A DNA stretch of 64,000 nt from Chitinophagaceae bacterium. GTDB lineage: Bacteria; Bacteroidota; Bacteroidia; Chitinophagales; Chitinophagaceae. Shown here in pieces: positions 33,700 through 41,651 of the stretch. Each line of letters begins with the position of its first letter. Within the stretch, counting starts at the first letter, position 1. A program made the position numbers and the translations under genes. The notes below the pieces were generated by a model, which had not been told where the DNA came from, made no database searches, and worked only from the letters and a program-made list of their open reading frames with translations. The stretch spans positions 62,001 through 126,000 of the forward strand of contig JAIXOJ010000198.1 in NCBI GenBank assembly GCA_027486835.1. Direction: 5' to 3'.

Positions 33700-35051
33700 T
33701 ATTTGGTTAGTTGTGTATCAAAATCCCAAAAAAGTTTCCCAGCAAGTTCCTTATATGCAGTATAAATTTCTGCTGCGTGCTTTGATGTAGTATCTCCTTG
33801 TTCTTTTAATTTTTTAAGTTCCCCTCTTAGCATCAATACTTCGGTTATTTTATCAGCCCTTTCTGTGTTATACGTTTCTTCAACATCAAACACTTTGCTC
33901 AACATCAAATCATAAGTAAGGTAAGATGGGTAAATGGTGTAATTATCCACATGCCGCTCTTTATCTTTTGGATAATATTGTTCTTGGTAAACAAAACCAT
34001 TTTCATCAAATTTCAATTCAACTACCTCCCATGGCTCGAAAGTAGAAGCAATGATAGGAGAATGGGTAGCGAAAATAAATTGCGAGTTTTTAGTTAGCGA
34101 GGTATAATAATCTACAATAAACTTTTGCATATTCGGATACAACGACCTTTCTGGCTCATCGCACAAAATCAACGTTTCATCAGGCTTTAATAAATACAAG
34201 GGCAAGGCAGTTAATAATATTTGTTTCGTGCCTGTACTTAACAAATGATAAGGCACTTCATTGCCCTTTAAATCTTCCAGTTTTACAATACCAATATCAC
34301 CTCTAGATTCAAATTTAAAATCTCTTTTCACCCTTAATTTAAGGTGTTTAAGAATAGGATCCAGGCATTCGTCAGCCAATTTATTGATTGGGTTTACCGC
34401 TTTTTTTTGCCAGTTTTCTAATTCCTTTACAGCATTGTTTATGGCATCTATATCAGCATTACTTTCAACAGCTACAGTAGCAATCGCCTGTTTTAGCTTT
34501 ATTTCTTCTTCTTGAAATTTTTGAATTTTTTCAAATACTAGATTCCAGATATCTCCTACTTTATCTTTTTTGAAATCTATAACCCTTTTGTCAGACAAGT
34601 TAGTATCAGAAGTTTCAAATTCATAATGAAGGTCAGCAGGGAAATATATAAAGTGTGTTTTTGTATTTTTTTTAAAAATTTTCTGCTGATTTATTGCTTC
34701 ATCAAAAGGAATATTTTTATTATATAACGTAGCCTTATACCAATTATAAATGTTTTTTTTTGTCTCTGCATTATACTTAACCTTAATTTCAACTTCTACA
34801 CCTTTGAATTTTTTGTAAACCTTTACCCTTTTAAAATCTTCAATATTATATTCTTTAAAAAGCGATTTAACGTTAAATGTGTGTCCCCCAATAATCTTCA
34901 ATAAAGTAGTTTTACCCGTACCGCTTTGGCCAATAATGCACACCTTATCCAATGGCTGCCCAGCTTTTGGGTGGCCTTTGGGATAGGTTAAATCAATATC
35001 CACATCTTTAAATTGATGAAAGTCCTTTAGATGTACACGTGTAATCTTCAT
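33699..35051 (-). CDS. PtuA-like AAA/ABC-type ATPase of a Septu-like defense pair
   Basis: 450 residues, SMC/ABC-like ATPase. Walker A GQSGTGKTTLL (41-51) follows an N-terminal strand typical of AAA_15/AAA_23 proteins (ITRVHLKDFHQFKDVDIDL). A coiled-coil-prone middle (about 165-235) separates it from the signature region (LLSTGTKQILLTALPL), Walker B LILCDEPE (D298, E299) and the switch histidine in FATHSP. PtuA of Septu and of retron Ec78 has this layout and is encoded just before an HNH protein, as here. It is first in a two-gene operon. Membership of the system is inferred from the pair and not from any measured similarity. Confidence 0.8.
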   Translation of the reverse strand: MKITRVHLKDFHQFKDVDIDLTYPKGHPKAGQPLDKVCIIGQSGTGKTTLLKIIGGHTFNVKSLFKEYNIEDFKRVKVYKKFKGVEVEIKVKYNAETKKNIYNWYKATLYNKNIPFDEAINQQKIFKKNTKTHFIYFPADLHYEFETSDTNLSDKRVIDFKKDKVGDIWNLVFEKIQKFQEEEIKLKQAIATVAVESNADIDAINNAVKELENWQKKAVNPINKLADECLDPILKHLKLRVKRDFKFESRGDIGIVKLEDLKGNEVPYHLLSTGTKQILLTALPLYLLKPDETLILCDEPERSLYPNMQKFIVDYYTSLTKNSQFIFATHSPIIASTFEPWEVVELKFDENGFVYQEQYYPKDKERHVDNYTIYPSYLTYDLMLSKVFDVEETYNTERADKITEVLMLRGELKKLKEQGDTTSKHAAEIYTAYKELAGKLFWDFDTQLTK

Positions 35052-35210
35052 GCGTTAAAAGTAATAACTTCTAAAATAGCCATTATGAATTGACTTCAGA
35101 AAGGATTCATTTCCTTTCAGGCGCGAGCTTTTTTGCTTGTTCCATTTGATTAGGTTTTCCTTTCCAAGTTCTGAATTGTAAAATGTGTTGTTTCTTTTGA
35201 TTTCATAAAT

Positions 35211-35258
35211 CAATTTTACCAAGGGTTTTAATGTGCTTTAATTATGTGGAAGTTTTTA
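35211..35258 (+). repeat. Inner direct repeat flanking the Septu-like pair (right copy)
   Basis: 48 bases matching 32886-32933 with three substitutions. Together the two copies bracket 2.37 kb that holds only the ATPase/HNH pair. Confidence 0.85.
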
Positions 35259-35311
35259 GGATAAAGGGGGGAATTATGTGGAGGGATGGTTTGATTTAAT
35301 GATGCGGATTT

Positions 35312-35360
35312 GGAATTCGAAAATCCCTTTTATCAGTTTAGCCGCCATAACCTTCGAAAT
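35312..35360 (+). repeat. Outer direct repeat of the island (right copy)
   Basis: GGAATTCGAAAATCCC, then GTTTAGCCGCC and CTTCGAAAT. It pairs with 31842-31888, lies just outside the inner repeat, and has TTCGAA at both ends. Confidence 0.65.
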
Positions 35361-35434
35361 AAGTCTCCCAGCGGTTGTATCCAACCGCTTTGGTAAATAG
35401 CTTCGGGAGAAATAGATCCCCCACAATAAAACCA

Positions 35435-37777
35435 CTAAGTAGGTAAATAAACATCGAAGGTGGTGCCTATATGCAATTCACTGGTGGCTGTGATGATTCC
35501 GTGGTGGTTTTCTATGATTTTTTTTACGATGGCTAGGCCAATGCCAGTGCCGGCATATTCGTCTTTAGCGTGTAGTTTTTGAAATACTTCAAAAATCTTT
35601 TCTTCAAATTCTTTTTCAAAGCCAATGCCGTTGTCTGCAATGCTGATGTGGCAATATTCTTTTCTGAGGGGGAGGCGGGCCACATTTTTTTTTCGGTATT
35701 TTACCTTTCGGCTCATGATAATGATGTGGGGCGGTACGTTTGGCTTTGCAAATTTGAGTGCATTGCCTATGAGGTTGTGCATCAGTTGCCGAAACTGGAA
35801 GGGGATAATTTTTACTTCACATAAGCCTTCTACTTCAATAGTGGCCTGCTTTTCGGCAATGGATTCTTTAAATTCTTTTTTTACTTCCTCAATGACAATA
35901 TTTAAATCGAGGGTTTCAAATTTTCTATCTGCCATACTCAAATGTGAAAAAGCAAGTAGGTCATGTATGAGGGTTTGCATTCTTTCGGCAGCATTCCGCA
36001 TGAGGTGGAAATAATTTTTGCCACTCTCCGTTAGGTTTTGGTGTTCTTTATCTAGTATTCGGCCTGCAAAAGTTTGTATTTTCCTGAGTGGTTCTTGCAA
36101 ATCGTGGCTGGACACATAAGTAAAGGCTTCCAGTTCTTTGTTCATCTTTTTTAGCTCTTCATTGGCTGCGGATAGTGCCAATGTTCTTTCTGCTACTGCT
36201 TGCTCCAATTCCTCCCGTTGGTGTTTTTGGTGCTGCATTTCGGTGGTAACCCCCACCCACATTTTCAGCTTTCCGTTAGTATCTCTTATTGGCGAAGCAA
36301 TGTTTAAATGCCAAATGTATTCCCCCGCTTTATTTCTAAAGCGCATTTCCATTACTAGGTCGGTACCGCTCACGGCTGCCTTTTGAAAATGTCGTTGAAA
36401 TTCAGCTACCTCGTCGGGGTGCATCATCTTTTGATAGCCATAGTCTTTTAATTCTTCAAACGTATATCCACTAAAGGTTAACCAATGTTTGTTGAAATAA
36501 TTCACATTGCCATTGGCATCAGCATTGCTGATTTTCGAAGGCATTAAATCGGCCATCAGGCGAAAATGTTCCTCACTTAGTTTCAGCAAATCCTGCGCTA
36601 GCTTCTGTTCGTGAATGTCAAAACCTACCCCAATATAGCCCATGTAAGTGCCATTGGGTAAGTAGCGGGGATTGGCCTGAACAGCATGCCACCGATATTC
36701 CCCATCATACCGCTTTACACGGACGGCTGGTAGAAAATAGGGCTGTCTGTTTTTAAATGCAGTTACATATATATCCATGATTGGCTGCTCATCATCAGGA
36801 TGTATGACCCCAGGCCAGGTGTTGCCAATGGCTTCAGCAAAGCTTTGCCCCGTATAGTTAAGCCAGTTTTTGTTCCAAAAGTTAATGGTTGCGGCTTCAT
36901 TGGGTTCGATGATAAAGAGGTGCAGGGGCATGTTGTCTGCCAGTGAGCGGAAGCGTTCCTCACTTTCAATTAATATATTCTTGGCTACAACTTGTGCGGA
37001 TACTTCATTTGCAAAAACCGAAACGCCAATTATGTCACCTTCGCTATTTCGTTGAGCCGTGTACACAAAAGTGTAGTGCATCAGTTGTGGCTTACCATCT
37101 CTTACTAAGGTAATGGGGGATTCATAAGCAAAATAGGGTTCGCCAGTTTGAAAAACCCGCATAAATAAGTGATCATATCCCTGTTTTACCGTTTCGGGCA
37201 TAGCATCAAAAATGGAAAGGCCGATGATGTCTTTCCCCTTACCCCAACTCTCCAAAATGGCATCATTGGCAATTTCAATAATCATGTCCACCCCTTTGAA
37301 ATTAGCAATCATTAGGGAAGAGGAATGAACCATGTTGTAGTAGCTAAATTCGCGTTCTTCGGTTTTTTTTCGGGCAATCACCAATTCAGTTATATCGTAA
37401 GCAGTGGCCAGAATGCCCGTAATGCTGTTGTTATCAACACGAATGGGTTGGTAGGTTATGTTGTACCAGCCGGTTTTGGAGATGCCTTTGACCAATTGGG
37501 TTATTTCCTTTTCATTTGACTGAAAAGGAATACCTGACAACATAATATTATCGAAAATTTCCTTCGTGTTTTCCATCCCTGCTGGGGTGGCTTCCTGTAA
37601 AAGCCGACCAATAGATTCCTTATTATTGATCAATACCCCCACTGCCAAATCATTTGCCCATTCCAACCGAAAGGGGCTTTCACTAAAAACTGCAATAGCC
37701 ATAGGCATTTGCAGAAGCCATTGCGGAAGCGTACCTACATCGAATGTTTCCTTGTTGGATGGATTTTGGATGCTCAT
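35435..37777 (-). CDS. Multi-PAS sensor histidine kinase
   Basis: 780 residues, no membrane segment, so probably a soluble cytoplasmic sensor. Four PAS/PAC units occupy about 15-525 (for example GWYNITYQPIRVDN, GEYRWHAVQANPRYL, GEYIWHLNIASPIRD). A short coiled coil leads to a HisKA domain with YVSSHDLQEPLRK (phosphorylated His558). The HATPase domain has NLIGNALKF (N box), DNGIGF and GTGIGLAIVKK. The HDLQEPLRK form is typical of bacteriophytochrome-like and PAS-rich kinases of Bacteroidota. Its start overlaps the response regulator stop by ATGA, so the two are translationally coupled partners. Confidence 0.94.
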   Translation of the reverse strand: MSIQNPSNKETFDVGTLPQWLLQMPMAIAVFSESPFRLEWANDLAVGVLINNKESIGRLLQEATPAGMENTKEIFDNIMLSGIPFQSNEKEITQLVKGISKTGWYNITYQPIRVDNNSITGILATAYDITELVIARKKTEEREFSYYNMVHSSSLMIANFKGVDMIIEIANDAILESWGKGKDIIGLSIFDAMPETVKQGYDHLFMRVFQTGEPYFAYESPITLVRDGKPQLMHYTFVYTAQRNSEGDIIGVSVFANEVSAQVVAKNILIESEERFRSLADNMPLHLFIIEPNEAATINFWNKNWLNYTGQSFAEAIGNTWPGVIHPDDEQPIMDIYVTAFKNRQPYFLPAVRVKRYDGEYRWHAVQANPRYLPNGTYMGYIGVGFDIHEQKLAQDLLKLSEEHFRLMADLMPSKISNADANGNVNYFNKHWLTFSGYTFEELKDYGYQKMMHPDEVAEFQRHFQKAAVSGTDLVMEMRFRNKAGEYIWHLNIASPIRDTNGKLKMWVGVTTEMQHQKHQREELEQAVAERTLALSAANEELKKMNKELEAFTYVSSHDLQEPLRKIQTFAGRILDKEHQNLTESGKNYFHLMRNAAERMQTLIHDLLAFSHLSMADRKFETLDLNIVIEEVKKEFKESIAEKQATIEVEGLCEVKIIPFQFRQLMHNLIGNALKFAKPNVPPHIIIMSRKVKYRKKNVARLPLRKEYCHISIADNGIGFEKEFEEKIFEVFQKLHAKDEYAGTGIGLAIVKKIIENHHGIITATSELHIGTTFDVYLPT

Positions 37778-38286
37778 AAGCTTTCAGGAATTACAGTGGC
37801 ATCGCCTGAAATCATAAAATCTTCTTTTAAGGGGAGGGGATTGTTTTTCTGGGTAATGAGGGAAAGTGCCTCGTAAATTACTTTTTTAAGTTGCAAAAAA
37901 TTGGGTGGCTTGCAGATATAATAATGCGCGGCATTTCTGAACACATTTTTAACCGTTTCTGCGTCGGAGGCGGTAGAAAAAATAACCACAGGCAGATTTT
38001 GAAGGTCGGTATCCCGCTTTATTTCGCCCAAAGTGGCGAACCCATTTTTGCGCGGCATATTCAAATCCAAGAATAGTACATCGGGAAAATAAGCTGCATT
38101 CTTAGTAATCTTTTCCAGCAATTGCTCGCCATTATGAACAATGGAAAGCTCGGCATATACGGGCAATTCCTCTAAAGCTTCTTTGAACAGCAGACAATCA
38201 GCATTGTCATCATCCGCAAGAAGAATCTGTAGTTTACGCTCCTTCAAGTTATCGGTTTTTACTGGTGCAAGGGTTGAAGTATTCAT
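37774..38286 (-). CDS. CheY-like single-domain response regulator
   Basis: 170 residues. The receiver domain has the acidic pocket D25-D27 (LLADDDNAD), phospho-acceptor D74 in LFLDLNMPRKNG, IFSTAS, and the conserved Lys in ICKPPN. There is no output domain; a short tail follows. This is the Rcp1-like type often paired with PAS/phytochrome kinases. It is first in the operon and its TGA overlaps the kinase ATG. The signal it passes on is unknown. Confidence 0.93.
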   Translation of the reverse strand: MNTSTLAPVKTDNLKERKLQILLADDDNADCLLFKEALEELPVYAELSIVHNGEQLLEKITKNAAYFPDVLFLDLNMPRKNGFATLGEIKRDTDLQNLPVVIFSTASDAETVKNVFRNAAHYYICKPPNFLQLKKVIYEALSLITQKNNPLPLKEDFMISGDATVIPESL

Positions 38287-38511
38287 GTTAAGTTAGCATT
38301 GGTTTATGTTATTGGGTAATGATATAAGGTGGGGTTCGGCAGTCTTTTTTACGGGATATCACCGAAATTACCTGTTTAAAGCACCAATTGGAGGATGTAA
38401 GAAAAGTGGTTGTTCTTGTCGTAATCTGCAAGAAGGATATTGGCATTTTCAAAAAACATGCGGTGAAGTTAACCTTGTTGGTTAGTAATTGAAATTAATT
38501 ATCCATTACGC

Positions 38512-38595
38512 TTTCAATTACCAATTATCAAAAACTAATTATCAAATACCAGATCGTAATTCTCCATCCACCATTCTCAATTCTCCATTCGTAAT
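38512..38595 (+). repeat. Degenerate heptamer run
   Basis: Consecutive 7-bp units such as AATTACC AATTATC, AATTATC AAATACC, AATTCTC CATCCAC CATTCTC AATTCTC CATTCGT lead up to an ATG at 38594. G is rare. It has the same character as the heptamer leaders of the DJ-1, GH16 and lutB genes, although no confident gene follows. Confidence 0.55.
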
Positions 38596-38731
38596 GGTCG
38601 ATTTATTGGCATTAATGCATAGAAACAGCGCTACGAACAAGGCTTGGTGGGAATTTCATACCGAATTCATCCATTTTTTGATGTCAAAGTGGGATTTTTT
38701 AACAAAATCTGACACTAAATAAGTAACTAGT

Positions 38732-39095
38732 GGTCATTTTAAAATGAAAATGGCCATTGTTCACCCGTACTGAGGTCATTTTAAAATGAAAATGGCCATT
38801 GTTCACCCGTACTGAGGGCATTTTAAAATGAAAATGGCCATTGTTCACCCGTATTGAGGTCATTTTAAAATGAAAATGGCCATTGTTCACCCGTACTGAG
38901 GTCATTTTAAAATGAAAATGGCCATTGTTCATCCGTATTGAGGTCATTTTAAAATGAAAATGGCCATTGTTCACCTGTATTGAGGTCATTTTAAAATGAA
39001 AATGGCCATTGTTCGCCCGTATTGAGGTCATTTTTAAATGAAAATGGCTATTGTTCAACCGTATTGAGGGTATTTCAAAATAAAAATGGCTAATA
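38732..39095. repeat. Tandem array, 42-bp unit, eight copies plus a partial
   Basis: Units start at 38732, 38774, 38816, 38858, 38900, 38942, 38984 and 39026, with a decayed ninth at 39068. Each holds two palindromes, CATTTTAAAATG and AATGGCCATT, followed by GTTCACCCGTA. The copies are nearly identical. 42 is twice the 21-bp period of the other arrays. Frames across it are artefacts. Confidence 0.95.
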
Positions 39096-39301
39096 GATTC
39101 ATAATTGAATTGAATGTTTTTTCAAAGACGTTGAGTTAAGCGATTTTGGTTAGATTCACTTAAACTAATCTCTCAAAAAAGTTCAAAGGGTTAAAGGGAT
39201 AATTTATTAGCACATATCGTTAAGAAAATTGATGATGAAGATTTCAAACTAAGTAACACATTCGCTTAACTTAATGGCATTTATTGTCCATTCGTAATTC
39301 C

Positions 39302-39336
39302 CCGTTCTCCATTTTCCATTCTCCATTCTCCATTCC
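39302..39336 (+). repeat. Five-copy heptamer run upstream of the symporter operon
   Basis: CCGTTCT CCATTTT CCATTCT CCATTCT CCATTCC, 41 bases before the ATG of the small membrane protein at 39377. It is G-poor like the other leaders but further from the start. Confidence 0.65.
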
Positions 39337-39376
39337 TATTTAATGCTTACCTATTTTCGGGCTAAATGATAGGCTA

Positions 39377-39502
39377 ATGATGGAGGATTTAGATAAAGAG
39401 GTGCCAGTATTTGCTAGTTGGCGGGGATGGTATGTATTAGTCATTGGGGTTTTGTTGGTGTTGATTGGCTTATTTTTTTGGATTACTAAATTTTTTGCAT
39501 GA
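39377..39502 (+). CDS. 41-residue membrane protein coupled to the symporter
   Basis: The frame MMEDLDKEVPVFASWRGWY continues into one hydrophobic helix (VLVIGVLLVLIGLFFWI) and ends TKFFA. Its TGA overlaps the ATG of the symporter gene (ATGA at 39499-39502), so translation is coupled. Small membrane partners encoded just before SSS-family transporters are known (YjcH with ActP, YhdT with PanF, DUF4212 proteins), and this one fits that pattern without matching a family I can name. It was found by reading upstream of the symporter and is too short for usual cut-offs. A start at the second ATG (39380) is equally possible. Confidence 0.75.
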   Translation: MMEDLDKEVPVFASWRGWYVLVIGVLLVLIGLFFWITKFFA

Positions 39503-41229
39503 GCATATTAGATTGGGTAGTGCTGGTATGTACCCTTGGGGGCATCGTGGCTTTTGGCATGTACAAAACGGCAGCTACTAAAAGCATGGAGGGCTATTTT
39601 TTAAGTAATAGAAGCCTGCCTTGGTACCTGGTGCTGTTGAGCATTATGGGCACACAAGCAAGTGCCATAACATTTTTATCTGCCCCAGGCCAAGCATATA
39701 CAGATGGGATGCGTTTTGTACAATACTATTTTGGTTTGCCGCTGGCAATGGTGGTACTCTGCATCAGTTTTGTGCCGCTCTATCATCGTCTGAAGGTATT
39801 TACAGCTTATGAGTTTTTGGAGCAACGTTTCGATGCCAAAACACGCACGTTTGCCTCCGTATTGTTTTTGTTATCACGCGGTTTGTCCACTGGGGTAAGC
39901 ATCTATGCCCCCTCTATTATTTTATCCTCCTTATTGGGATGGGATATATTTTATACCAATTTAGTAATGGGCAGTTTGTTGGTGGTTTACACCATCAATG
40001 GAGGTGCAAAAGCAGTGGCCTATACCCAGCAAATACAAATGGTCATCATTTTGGGAGGAATGCTAGCCGTAGGGTATTACCTAGTACATCTCTTGCCCGA
40101 AGGCATCGGATTTACGGATGCTTTGAAGCTAGGAGGGGTCAATGGAAAACTCAATATCATTACCACAGGATTTACCGAAAAAGGGTTTGATTGGAAGGAT
40201 AGATACAATATTGTAAGTGGAATAGTGGGCGGTTTTTTTCTGGCATTGTCTTATTTTGGCACAGATCAATCGCAGGTGGGCCGGTATCTAACCGCAAAGA
40301 ATGTTACGCAAAGCAGGATTGGATTGCTGATGAATGGGTTGGTGAAAATACCCATGCAATTTTTGATTTTATTGGTGGGTGTTTTATTGTTTAACTACTA
40401 CCAGTTTACCAAAGCCCCCATTTTTTTCAATACTACTTTGGCTGCCAGCATACACAATAAAGCAGACAAAGCCATTTGTGAAGGGCTGGAGCAGCAATAT
40501 AACACACTGTTGGAAGGTCAATCGAGCCTGAGTAGGGCTTATTTGTCGCAGCCAACCGATACAATAGCAAAAGCGGCTATGCTGGAAAGGGCAGCCCAAA
40601 TAAAAAATGTGCAAATTCAATATAGGGCTGCTATAAAAAAGGCATTACCGCATGCTGACACCAACGACACCAACTATATTTTTCTTCGGTTTGTAGTGGA
40701 CTATCTGCCTAAAGGTTTGGTAGGGTTACTAATTGCCATCATTTTTATGAGTGCTTGGGGATCCATTGCGGCAGCGCTTAACTCATTGGCTTCGTGTACT
40801 ATGATTGATGTACACAAGCGTTTGTTTACCTATACCACAGAAGAAGGATTGATGGAAGCCCGTTGCATGAAAGATTATAGAATCTCTAGGTATTACACCT
40901 TGGGATGGGGGGTATTTTGCATCATAACCGCCGAATTATCTTCTGGATTGGGCAGTTTGATAGAGGCTGTAAATATTATGGGGTCTTTGTTTTATGGGGT
41001 TATTTTGGGAGTGTTCTTAGTTGCTTTTTATGTAAAGAGGGTAGGAGGTACAGCCGTGTTTATAGCAGCCATTGCAAGTGAATTGTTGGTGATAACCTTG
41101 TTTACCCTAGATAAATATGACGTAATTGGACTAGGGTTTTTGTGGTTGAATGTGGTGGGCGCGGTCAGTGTAGTTGTGTTGGGGTTATTGTGTTCTTTTG
41201 TTGTTAATGAACAAAAGCGATTGGCATAA
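39499..41229 (+). CDS. Sodium:solute symporter (SSS family)
   Basis: 576 residues with about 13-14 membrane helices. MEGYFLSNRSLPWYLVLLSI, SFGTDQSQVGRYLT-like (LSYFGTDQSQVGRYLT) and GSIAAALNSLAS are SSS-family landmarks in their usual order. A hydrophilic insertion of about 90 residues (around 315-405) sits between two helices. It imports an organic solute with sodium; sugars, sialic acid or carboxylates are all possible. There is a single gene after the small partner. The convergent OmpA gene shares the terminator at 41593. Confidence 0.92.
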   Translation: MSILDWVVLVCTLGGIVAFGMYKTAATKSMEGYFLSNRSLPWYLVLLSIMGTQASAITFLSAPGQAYTDGMRFVQYYFGLPLAMVVLCISFVPLYHRLKVFTAYEFLEQRFDAKTRTFASVLFLLSRGLSTGVSIYAPSIILSSLLGWDIFYTNLVMGSLLVVYTINGGAKAVAYTQQIQMVIILGGMLAVGYYLVHLLPEGIGFTDALKLGGVNGKLNIITTGFTEKGFDWKDRYNIVSGIVGGFFLALSYFGTDQSQVGRYLTAKNVTQSRIGLLMNGLVKIPMQFLILLVGVLLFNYYQFTKAPIFFNTTLAASIHNKADKAICEGLEQQYNTLLEGQSSLSRAYLSQPTDTIAKAAMLERAAQIKNVQIQYRAAIKKALPHADTNDTNYIFLRFVVDYLPKGLVGLLIAIIFMSAWGSIAAALNSLASCTMIDVHKRLFTYTTEEGLMEARCMKDYRISRYYTLGWGVFCIITAELSSGLGSLIEAVNIMGSLFYGVILGVFLVAFYVKRVGGTAVFIAAIASELLVITLFTLDKYDVIGLGFLWLNVVGAVSVVVLGLLCSFVVNEQKRLA

Positions 41230-41651
41230 CAGCAGTATGATGTTTCAGAAAATAAGCATTGATAATTGTAGATTAATGGTTATTTCTTCCTATCGCTTGG
41301 GTGATGGGTTTTGGGGAAAGTACATGTTTTTGTAGCCATTATTTAAACCGCCTCCCAACTCCTCTCCAAAGGCGATGGAACTGGAATGGTTGACTGGAAT
41401 GCTTTACCGGTATGGGTTTAGTGATATTTTTTCTTGTTTCCAACTGCCAAATGGGGTTCATTTTTGGTTGGTTAATGGTAAGCTAACAAATTTAAATTAA
41501 CAGTTTCATCTTTGCAAAGCGAAATGGATTTAGCACCCGTTTCTTTTAATGGTTTAATATAGACTGTCATTATCAAATCAAAAGCCCTCAACAAAAAAGG
41601 CTGCTCCGAGTTGGGGCAGCCTTTTTTGAAGGTATTTATTTGTGAGAAAGA
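41230..41651. other. Intergenic region between convergent genes
   Basis: About 420 bases with no gene. The terminator hairpin at 41593-41627 is the only feature seen. Confidence 0.5.
41593..41627. terminator. Bidirectional rho-independent terminator
   Basis: AAAAAAGGCTGC (41593-41604) pairs with GCAGCCTTTTTT (41616-41627). The A-run on one side and T-run on the other allow it to stop transcripts from both the symporter (plus) and the OmpA gene (minus), the latter ending only 25 bases away. Confidence 0.85.

Larger units (their letters stand above)
35052..35434. other. Intergenic region with right inner and outer repeats
   Basis: About 380 bases upstream of the ATPase gene. It contains the right copies of both direct repeats of the island (35211-35258 and 35312-35360). 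No gene or clear promoter element. Confidence 0.5.
38287..39376. other. Long intergenic region of repeats
   Basis: About 1.1 kb dominated by repeats: a degenerate heptamer run (38512-38595), the 42-bp array (38732-39095) and a second heptamer run (39302-39336). A short frame from an ATG at 38594 (42 residues, MVDLLALMHRNSATNKAWW...) directly follows the first heptamer run. I do not call it as a gene because nothing else supports it. Confidence 0.6.

Noticed and set aside
33031-35051. Retron Ec78-type system
   Set aside because: The ATPase/HNH pair would fit, but no reverse transcriptase gene or msr/msd-like structured region lies in 31.7-35.4 kb, so a stand-alone Septu-like pair is the better reading.
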